64,000 nt of DNA from contig CANNAC010000009.1 in NCBI GenBank assembly GCA_947502495.1, positions 62,001-126,000 on the forward strand, read 5' to 3'. The notes under the pieces are model-generated. The model saw nothing but the letters and a program-made list of their open reading frames with translations. It was not told the DNA's origin and did no database searches. Both the position numbers and the translations under genes were made by a program. Every line of letters starts with the position of its first letter. The stretch's first letter is position 1. This stretch comes from an uncultured Flavobacteriaceae bacterium. GTDB lineage: Bacteria; Bacteroidota; Bacteroidia; Flavobacteriales; Flavobacteriaceae. This document shows, one piece after another, positions 56,018 through 64,000 of this stretch.

Positions 56018-56695
56018 ATGAGAATTGACATCATCACCGTTTTACCAGAATTATTAGAAAGTCCGTTTAGCGCTTCTATACTTAAACGAGCTATTGAAGC
56101 TGGTTTGGTAGAAGTACACTTTCATAATTTACGCGATTATACCACAGACAACTATAAATCTATAGACGATACCCAATTTGGTGGTGGCGCAGGAATGGTA
56201 ATGATGATTGAGCCTATCGATAAATGCATCACCAAACTAAAGGAAGAGCGCAATTACGATGAAGTGATTTATATGACACCTGATGGCGAAACCTTAAACC
56301 AAGGCATGGCGAATCATCTTTCTTTAAAGGAAAATATTATTATTCTTTGCGGACATTATAAAGGTGTAGACCAACGTGTTCGAGACCTATTTATTACGAA
56401 AGAAATCTCTATTGGAGATTATGTTTTATCTGGTGGTGAACTTGGAGCTGCTGTTTTATGTGATGCTTTAATACGATTAATTCCTGGAGTACTAGGAAAC
56501 GAAACTTCGGCATTAACAGATTCTTTTCAAGACAATTTACTAGCGCCTCCTATTTATACAAAACCTAGAGAGTATAAAGGATTGGAAGTTCCGGAACTAC
56601 TATTTAGTGGGAACCATGCCAAAATTGAAAAATGGCGCGAAGAGCAAGCGTACCAACGTACCAAAGATAGAAGACCCGATTTATTAGAAGATTAA
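56018..56695 (+). CDS. trmD: tRNA (guanosine(37)-N1)-methyltransferase
   Basis: Methylates G37 next to the anticodon, preventing frameshifting. SPOUT-knot enzyme of 225 residues. [18 protein letters not shown], the [13 protein letters not shown] substrate loop, [13 protein letters not shown] and [13 protein letters not shown] are all present. A TATTCTTTGCATCTTTGC stretch upstream offers promoter-like boxes. It is followed by the GyrI-like gene and then rplS. Confidence 0.96.
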   Translation: MRIDIITVLPELLESPFSASILKRAIEAGLVEVHFHNLRDYTTDNYKSIDDTQFGGGAGMVMMIEPIDKCITKLKEERNYDEVIYMTPDGETLNQGMANHLSLKENIIILCGHYKGVDQRVRDLFITKEISIGDYVLSGGELGAAVLCDALIRLIPGVLGNETSALTDSFQDNLLAPPIYTKPREYKGLEVPELLFSGNHAKIEKWREEQAYQRTKDRRPDLLED

Positions 56696-56718
56696 AGTTT
56701 CCCATCTAAAAACACAAA

Positions 56719-57198
56719 ATGCAACCAAGAATAGAATCGGTACCTGAAAAAAAATTAGTCGGAAATGCGGTTACCATGTCTTTAATAGACAATAAAACTT
56801 TCGAACTATTCTCTGGTTTTATGCCGAATAGAAAGCAAGTAAAAAGCAGCGTAGGTACAGCTATCTATGAAGTAATGGAATATGATGCTGCACATTTTAA
56901 AAACTTTAATCCGAATAAAACCTTTAAAAAATGGGCCACTTTGGAAGTGGAAAACTTGGAGGAGATTCCGGAAAGCATGAGTACACTTGTTTTAGAAAAC
57001 GGATTGTATGCTGTTTTTACCTATAAAGGATTAGCAAAAGACTTTTCAAGTTTAATGCAATACGTTTTTACAGAATGGTTACCAAAATCGGAATACGCTT
57101 TAGACCACAGAGCCCATTTTAATGTTCTTGGAGACAAATACATTAAAGATTCACCAGACTCTGAAGAAGAGGTATATATCCCAATAAAGCTAAAATAA
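56719..57198 (+). CDS. GyrI-like effector-binding domain protein
   Basis: A 159-residue single-domain protein of the GyrI/AraC-effector-binding (SOUL-like) fold. PRIESVPEKKLVGNAVTMSL begins the typical first strand, and FTEWLPKSEYALDHRAHF precedes the acidic end. Members bind small ligands, and E. coli GyrI inhibits gyrase; which applies here is unknown. Inserted between trmD and rplS. Confidence 0.75.
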   Translation: MQPRIESVPEKKLVGNAVTMSLIDNKTFELFSGFMPNRKQVKSSVGTAIYEVMEYDAAHFKNFNPNKTFKKWATLEVENLEEIPESMSTLVLENGLYAVFTYKGLAKDFSSLMQYVFTEWLPKSEYALDHRAHFNVLGDKYIKDSPDSEEEVYIPIKLK

Positions 57199-57221
57199 AG
57201 AACTATCGTTTTATAAGAACC

Positions 57222-57322
57222 TCGATTTGTGTTAAGGATAGTAGTGGCATCCTTTTTTGAGGCACGATAAAAAGATACAACGAATAGCCTGACGCTACGA
57301 AACTTAAGTGAAGTAGCGGAAC
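57222..57322 (-). repeat. Dispersed GGGCGTT...CCCTAACGC repeat, copy 2
   Basis: Reverse-oriented relative of the element at 5748-5912. The reverse complement runs GGTGTTCCGCTAC, TTTCGTAGCGTCAGGCTATTCG, then AAAAAAGGATGCCAC and TATCCTTAACAC. This copy lacks the extra middle segment, so the basic unit is about 100 bases. No open frame. Confidence 0.65.
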
Positions 57323-57367
57323 ACCAAAAAAAATAAACTTTTAGCTTTTACCTATTAACTTTTTAAG

Positions 57368-57375
57368 TATCTTTG
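57368..57375 (+). promoter_or_regulatory. -7 promoter box of rplS
   Basis: TATCTTTG, an exact TAnnTTTG match followed by CACC. It is 72 bases upstream of the rplS start and immediately ahead of the leader hairpin. Confidence 0.6.
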
Positions 57376-57384
57376 CACCACTTT

Positions 57385-57440
57385 TGAGTTAACCTCTGGC
57401 GAGAATCGCGAATGTTGCCTTGAAATAACTAATAAAATTA
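57385..57440 (+). promoter_or_regulatory. Probable ribosomal protein L19 leader
   Basis: The 5' leader contains CTCTGGCGAGAATCGCGAATGTTGCC. GGC...GCC and GCGA...TCGC pairing gives a compact hairpin before the start codon. Autoregulatory leaders of rplS have been reported in flavobacteria to my recollection; here only position and structure support the call. Confidence 0.5.
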
Positions 57441-57446
57441 ATAAAG

Positions 57447-57800
57447 ATGGAATCTTTAATAAAATTTGTACAAGACGAATTTGTAACAAGAAAAGACTTT
57501 CCAGAGTTCGGAGCTGGAGACACTATTACAGTGTATTACGAAATTAGAGAAGGAGAAAAAGTACGTACACAGTTCTTTAGAGGTGTTGTTTTACAACGCA
57601 GAGGAACTGGATCTTCAGAGACATTCACAATTAGAAAAATGTCTGGAACTGTTGGTGTAGAGCGTATTTTCCCTGTAAATTTACCTGCTTTACAAAAGGT
57701 AGAAGTAAACAAAAGAGGAAAAGTTCGTAGAGCTCGTATCTTTTACTTTAGAGGTCTTACTGGTAAGAAAGCTAGAATTACAGAAAAAAGACGTAAATAA
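57447..57800 (+). CDS. rplS: 50S ribosomal protein L19
   Basis: Large-subunit protein at the 30S-50S interface. PEFGAGDTITVYYEIREGEK, the FRGVVLQRRGTGSSETFTIRKMS core and RVFPVNLP-like RIFPVNLPALQKVEV identify it. It is 117 residues with a basic C-terminus (RRARIFYFRGLTGKKARI). Its own promoter, leader and terminator make it a single-gene transcript. Confidence 0.97.
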   Translation: MESLIKFVQDEFVTRKDFPEFGAGDTITVYYEIREGEKVRTQFFRGVVLQRRGTGSSETFTIRKMSGTVGVERIFPVNLPALQKVEVNKRGKVRRARIFYFRGLTGKKARITEKRRK

Positions 57801-57819
57801 ATATAAGCGTTTTATAGTT

Positions 57820-57851
57820 TTAAAAAGCCTTGAGAAATCAAGGCTTTTTTG
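57820..57851 (+). terminator. Terminator of rplS
   Basis: AAAAAGCCTTGA-gaaa-TCAAGGCTTTTTT, nine to ten base pairs with A and T tracts. Confidence 0.9.
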
Positions 57852-57944
57852 CGTTCTAGGGTTATAAACAAAAGTTAATAAGCATAGTTGATAAACCGTT
57901 GATAACTAATAGGTTGAAAGTTTTTATTTTCTACATTCTTGTGC

Positions 57945-58462
57945 TATCTTAGCTAAAGAATTACACACCACATTTGTGGGTTTCTTATTAAAAGAGAATG
58001 AAAAGTGACATTCGATTAAAGATTCATTCTTTAATTATAATTGTTTTTTGAGGTTGGAAAGTAACATGTGTAAATGTGTTTATCTGAAAATCATGAAATT
58101 TTAAAAAGTACTATATATCCAGGTAGATAGTAACTAGTAAAATAAAAAGCTTCTAGACGTGGTAACAACGAAAGTGAAAACTAAAAAAGGATGCAATGTT
58201 TAAAAAGAAAGGGAACACGTAAGTGAAACTAGAGATTTAAACATCAAGAAAAACAGTTAACCGAAACATTTTAGTAACAAGTCAATACATTTTGAAAGTT
58301 ACAACATAAAATGTTTTATTGAATTAGTGGAAGTATAATCTAATTGGTACAAAACGTAAGTTTGAAACCTAATTTAACAGCATTGTTAAATAGATCACGC
58401 TAAACTATTTCAAAAAAAGCCATATCCCACTAGATTAAATTCTATGTGATATGGCTTTTGTA
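57945..58462 (+). ncRNA. Candidate structured noncoding RNA, about 500 nt
   Basis: No frame is open through this stretch, but it is full of local inverted repeats in one orientation. 58015-58035: ATTAAAGA/TCTTTAAT. 58108-58135: AGTACTAT/ATAGTAACT. 58196-58244: ATGTTTAAA/TTTAAACAT, enclosing CAC-GTAA-GTG. 58266-58314: ACATTTTAGTAAC/GTTAC-AACA-TAAAATGT. 58346-58369: GGT/ACC enclosing AAAC-GTAA-GTTT. 58372-58391: ATTTAACA-GCAT-TGTTAAAT. An ACGAAAGT loop lies near 58168. GTAA and GAAA are GNRA tetraloops. A strong terminator closes the unit (58415-58462), and the rplS terminator precedes it. TATCTTAG at 57945 is one base off the -7 consensus. It lacks the conserved RNase P, tmRNA and SRP RNA sequences. 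The family is not recognised. Confidence 0.6.
58411..58462 (+). terminator. Terminator of the candidate RNA
   Basis: AAAAGCCATATC (58415-58426) pairs without mismatch with GATATGGCTTTT (58448-58459), extended by CAC-TAGA/TCTA-T-GTG. It is the end of the unit before the pentapeptide gene. Confidence 0.88.
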
Positions 58463-58486
58463 TTTTATATTGTTTCTATATATTTA
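58458..58486 (+). promoter_or_regulatory. Probable promoter of the pentapeptide-repeat gene
   Basis: TTG at 58458-58460, 18 bases, then TATATTTA at 58479-58486 (TAnnTTTG with the last base changed). A TATATTTACAG sequence also precedes icd (59170-59180). Both boxes lie directly after the terminator. Confidence 0.5.
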
Positions 58487-58502
58487 CAGAAAGCATCATG
58501 AA

Positions 58503-59075
58503 ATGAATCTCCCTTTTATAAACGACAAAACGTTTAACAACAAAGACTATACTATTACAGAATTACCCAAAGCAGAATATGACAATTGCACCTTTGCCAA
58601 TTGCGTGTTTACCGATAGCTATTTAACTAGTAACTCTTTTTTAGAATGTGAATTTATAGATTGTAACCTAAGTAATGTGAAACCCAAAGGCGTTACTTTT
58701 AACGATATAAGCTTTATAAACTGTAAAATGATTGGCTTTCCTTTTAACGAATGCAATTCTTTTCTTTTAGAACTACACTTTAAAGATTGTAATTTAAGCC
58801 TTGCTTCTTTTTACCAATTAAACATTAAAAACACCAACTTTAATTCTTGCAATTTGGAGTCCGTAGATTTTACAGAAACCAATGGAACAGGAGCCTCTTT
58901 TAGTGACTGTAATTTATCCAAAGCTATTTTTGAAAATACAAACCTAGAAAAAGCAGATTTTACCACCGCAAAAAACTACATAATACATCCAGAGAAAAAC
59001 AAAATAAAAGGCGCAAAATTTTGTGAAGATGGTCTATTCGGACTCTTAAGTATGTATCAAATTAAAGTCCAATAA
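58503..59075 (+). CDS. Pentapeptide-repeat protein
   Basis: Right-handed quadrilateral beta-helix protein of 190 residues. Repeats of the A(D/N)LxX form run from about 25 to 160 (CTFANCVF, CEFIDCNLSN, CNLSLASFYQL, NTNFNSCNLESVDF, NLEKADF). The ending, HPEKNKIKGAKFCEDGLFGLL, resembles McbG/Qnr-type gyrase-protecting proteins, so a role in protecting topoisomerases is possible but not shown. The ATG at 58503 is used; the frame extends to a GTG at 58446 that lies inside the terminator of the RNA upstream. Confidence 0.8.
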   Translation: MNLPFINDKTFNNKDYTITELPKAEYDNCTFANCVFTDSYLTSNSFLECEFIDCNLSNVKPKGVTFNDISFINCKMIGFPFNECNSFLLELHFKDCNLSLASFYQLNIKNTNFNSCNLESVDFTETNGTGASFSDCNLSKAIFENTNLEKADFTTAKNYIIHPEKNKIKGAKFCEDGLFGLLSMYQIKVQ

Positions 59076-59169
59076 AACATAATTCATAAAAAACAGGAAC
59101 CTTTTTTAAAAGCTTCATATTTATTAAATATCCAAACACTACTTACTTCCATTAATAATTGGTTTTTTG

Positions 59170-59177
59170 TATATTTA
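59170..59177 (+). promoter_or_regulatory. Probable -7 box of icd
   Basis: TATATTTA followed by CAG, the same form as before the pentapeptide gene, 48 bases upstream of the icd start codon. Confidence 0.4.
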
Positions 59178-59194
59178 CAGAGCTTAATTTCTAA

Positions 59195-61453
<2,259 letters not shown>

Positions 61454-61464
61454 TACTAAGTTAA

Positions 61465-61499
61465 TCTAAAAAAAGCTCCTTTCTAGGGGCTTTTTTTGT
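61465..61499 (+). terminator. Terminator of icd
   Basis: AAAAAAGCTCCT-ttct-AGGGGCTTTTTTTG, seven base pairs with A and T tracts (one G-T pair). Confidence 0.87.
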
Positions 61500-61629
61500 T
61501 TTCTTTCCGCATTCAAATACGAACTATTTAAATAAGAATTTTATATCTTAATTAAAAATAATAATTTCTTAATATATCTTATCTTTTATACTTTATTAAT
61601 TCAATATTTTTAAAGAAAAAAAACTAAAA

Positions 61630-64000
61630 ATGCTGCATCTAAAAAAAATATTCTTTTTCATTTTTTTAACAAGCTTATCTTTATATAGTCAAGAAAAATT
61701 CACCTTAAGTGGAACCATTCAAGAGGCTACAAGTAATGAAACACTTATTAGTGTAAATATTATTATTCCAGAACTGCAAACAGGAACAACTACCAATGAA
61801 TATGGTTTCTACTCTATTACTTTACCAGAAGGAGAATACAAAGTAATTATTAGCTACATTGGTTTTTCAGACGTTGTAGAAACAATTAACCTTTCGCAAA
61901 ACATTACCAAAAATTATAGTTTAGAAGAGGCTACTCAAAATCTAGACGAAGTCGTTATTAAAGAAAATGTGGAAAGACTTAATATAAAAAAACCACAAAT
62001 GAGTGTAAATGCACTCTCTTCTAGTACCATAAAACAAATCCCAGCTATACTTGGTGAGCCAGATGTTATCAAAGCGATAACTATGCTTCCTGGAGTCACC
62101 ACTGCTGGTGAAGGTGCTTCCGGTTTCAATGTTCGTGGTGGCGCTGCAGACCAGAATTTAATTTTATTAGACGAAGCTACCATCTATAATTCTTCCCATT
62201 TATTTGGATTCTTTTCGGTTTTTAATCCGGATGCGATAAAAGATCTGAAGTTATATAAAGGAGGAATTCCAGCACGATATGGCGGACGCGTTTCTTCCGT
62301 TTTAGACATGTATCAAAAAGAAGGAAACAGTAAATCGTTTCATGCAAATGGCGGAATTGGTATCGTTTCTAGTAGACTTTTAATTGAAGGTCCAATAAAA
62401 AAAGAAAAAGCTTCTTTCCTTTTAGGAGGTAGATCTTCCTATGCACATTTATTTCTTCCCCTTTTTGATGTGGATAGCAAAGCATATTTCTACGATTTAA
62501 ATACTAAAATAAGTTACAAAATCAATAAAAACAACAATGTGTATTTATCTGGTTATTTTGGTAGAGACGTATTTAGTTTGAGTGATAGTTTTACAAACAC
62601 TTATGGTAATTCGGTTTTAAACTTTAGATGGAATCATTTATTTTCCAATAAACTATTCTCGAATACTTCTTTAATTTATTCCGATTACTATTATGGCTTA
62701 GATTTAAATTTCGTTGGATTTAAATGGAATTCAGGAATTAGAAATTTCAACTTCAAATATGATTTAAAACATTATTTAAACGACAAAATAAAACTACAAT
62801 ATGGTATAAATAGCATCTATCATAAATTCAATCCTGGAGAAATTGAACCTACAGGGGAATCCTCTGGAATAAACCCAAGAAAGTTAATCGATAAATATGC
62901 TTTTGAAAATGCGATATATATAGATGCCGAACATAAATTATCCGAAAAACTTACCGCTTCTTACGGATTGCGCTATAGTTCGTTTTTACGTTTGGGACAG
63001 AAAGAATTAAATGTATACGAAAATGATAACCCGATTCTTTTTAATGAAGAACTTCAAATTTATGAAAAGGCAGATCCTATCGGTACAGAAACTTCTAGTA
63101 AAAGTGACGTATTAGAATCTTTTGGTAATTTAGAACCTAGGCTAGCACTTGCATATCAGCTAAACAATAATGCATCTATAAAAGTAAGTTATAATAGATT
63201 AAGTCAGTATTTACATTTACTTTCTAATACCAGTTCTCCAACACCTTTAGATGTTTGGACGCCTAGCGGAAAGTATGCCAAACCACAATTATTAGATCAA
63301 GTAGCTATTGGCTATTTCAAGAATTTTAAAGACAGAACTTTTTCTTTAGAAGTAGAATCCTTTTACAAAAAAGTAAAAAACAGAATAGATTATATTGATG
63401 GCGCCGACTTAATTGCCAACGATGCTATTGAGCAAGTTATTCTAAACGGAAGAGCACGAGCGTATGGTTTAGAGATTTTATTCCGAAAAAACGAAGGTCG
63501 TTTTAAAGGATGGTTCGCATATACATTATCCAAATCTGAACAACAAACACCAGGAAGAACAGCTGTAGAAACCGGAATAAATAATGGAAATTGGTACGAT
63601 ACTCCTTATGATAAAACCCATGACGTTTCTGTTACAGGAAGTTATGATCTTAATAAAAAATGGACTTTAAATGCTAATTTCTTATTACAATCGGGACAAC
63701 CAGTTACCTACCCAAATGGTCAGTATGAATACAATGGTGTAACCATACCAAGCTATACAAACCGAAATGAATTTAGACTACCAACCTATCATCGTTTAGA
63801 TATTTCGGCAAACTATACCCCAAAACCAGACAAGCAAAAAGGATGGCAAAGCTATTGGGTTTTTGGCGTTTATAATATGTATAATAAACGAAATGCTGCA
63901 TCCATAAGTTTTAGAGAAAATGTAGACACAGGAGCAAACGAAGCAGTACGACTTTCCATTTTTGGTATCGTTCCTTCCATTTCCTATAATTTTAAATTTT
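61630..64000 (+). CDS. TonB-dependent outer membrane receptor (stop codon cut off)
   Basis: Outer-membrane beta-barrel transporter of 790 residues. It has a signal peptide (about 1-20, SLYSQ) and a carboxypeptidase-D-like regulatory N-domain (about 24-100; TTNEYGFYSITLPEGEYKV). The plug domain follows (about 115-220; VNALSSSTIKQIPA, GEGASGFNVRGGAADQNLI), then a barrel. The last residues, SYNFKF, end in the phenylalanine that BAM recognises. The frame fills the window to base 63999, and base 64000 is probably the first base of the stop. No SusD partner is visible, so the substrate is open; a siderophore or peptide is as likely as a sugar. Confidence 0.9.
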   Translation, partial: MLHLKKIFFFIFLTSLSLYSQEKFTLSGTIQEATSNETLISVNIIIPELQTGTTTNEYGFYSITLPEGEYKVIISYIGFSDVVETINLSQNITKNYSLEEATQNLDEVVIKENVERLNIKKPQMSVNALSSSTIKQIPAILGEPDVIKAITMLPGVTTAGEGASGFNVRGGAADQNLILLDEATIYNSSHLFGFFSVFNPDAIKDLKLYKGGIPARYGGRVSSVLDMYQKEGNSKSFHANGGIGIVSSRLLIEGPIKKEKASFLLGGRSSYAHLFLPLFDVDSKAYFYDLNTKISYKINKNNNVYLSGYFGRDVFSLSDSFTNTYGNSVLNFRWNHLFSNKLFSNTSLIYSDYYYGLDLNFVGFKWNSGIRNFNFKYDLKHYLNDKIKLQYGINSIYHKFNPGEIEPTGESSGINPRKLIDKYAFENAIYIDAEHKLSEKLTASYGLRYSSFLRLGQKELNVYENDNPILFNEELQIYEKADPIGTETSSKSDVLESFGNLEPRLALAYQLNNNASIKVSYNRLSQYLHLLSNTSSPTPLDVWTPSGKYAKPQLLDQVAIGYFKNFKDRTFSLEVESFYKKVKNRIDYIDGADLIANDAIEQVILNGRARAYGLEILFRKNEGRFKGWFAYTLSKSEQQTPGRTAVETGINNGNWYDTPYDKTHDVSVTGSYDLNKKWTLNANFLLQSGQPVTYPNGQYEYNGVTIPSYTNRNEFRLPTYHRLDISANYTPKPDKQKGWQSYWVFGVYNMYNKRNAASISFRENVDTGANEAVRLSIFGIVPSISYNFKF

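Noticed and set aside
57945-58462. Group I or group II intron, RNase P RNA, tmRNA or SRP RNA
   Set aside because: The expected conserved cores (intron domain V or P7, GGAAAGTCCGG-like RNase P sequence, tRNA-like tmRNA end) are not visible.

Overview
The window is AT-rich chromosome from a member of the Flavobacteriaceae (Bacteroidota). The evidence is the Porphyromonas-type secretion-system (T9SS) cargo proteins with C-terminal sorting domains, PorD, the Bacteroidetes form of RNA polymerase omega, a Kdo-free set of housekeeping genes in flavobacterial order (bamD-rpoZ-coaBC-porD-recN; trmD-rplS-icd), TAnnTTTG-type promoter boxes and almost no Shine-Dalgarno sequences. It looks like a marine Lacinutrix/Olleya/Psychroserpens-like genome, but the genus is a guess. 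No phage, integrase, insertion sequence, CRISPR array, tRNA or rRNA was seen.

Layout. 1-8186: end of a Gfo/Idh/MocA oxidoreductase, hydroxybutyryl-CoA dehydrogenase, DUF1015, YggS, an exonuclease/GIY-YIG fusion, a voltage-gated-type K+ channel, miaA and two small orphan proteins, interspersed with palindromic repeats. 8273-13282 (minus): a two-component system, coaE, a YbbR-like protein and a glycosyltransferase. 13355-24148 (minus): four T9SS cargo genes, three of them tandem paralogues with almost identical terminators and C-termini. 24244-31770 (minus): fabI, recN, porD, coaBC, rpoZ, bamD, dapA, DUF6913. 31842-35511: a 5'-nucleotidase split in two genes, and two YhhN-like membrane proteins around a DoxX-like one. 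35628-42724: ligA, prmC, GNAT, a LEA2-like lipoprotein, ribD, a HAD phosphatase, an EamA transporter, YigZ. 42735-47417: thioesterase, dnaA, tyrosine phosphatase, a T9SS-exported PQQ-type sugar dehydrogenase, an RsmI-like methylase. 47421-51488 (minus): lysozyme-like protein, DUF2279, mltG, GNAT, dapF. 51628-64000: DegQ-like protease, long-form GAPDH, coiled-coil membrane protein, GNAT, trmD, GyrI-like protein, rplS, a probable structured RNA, a pentapeptide-repeat protein, monomeric isocitrate dehydrogenase and a TonB-dependent receptor.

What stands out. (1) Between the rplS terminator and a strong terminator at 58415-58462 lies about 500 nt of noncoding sequence built of successive hairpins, several capped by GNRA-type tetraloops; it looks like an undescribed structured RNA. 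(2) Three well-conserved genes (exonuclease/GIY-YIG, miaA, ribD) have an intact reading frame through their conserved N-termini but no ATG, GTG or TTG before the first essential motif; in each an ATT sits at the expected start. (3) Several families of dispersed palindromic repeats occur, one of them read through in frame inside prmC, and a roughly 100-bp element present in two inverted copies. Everything here is read by eye; no alignment, folding or database search was run.
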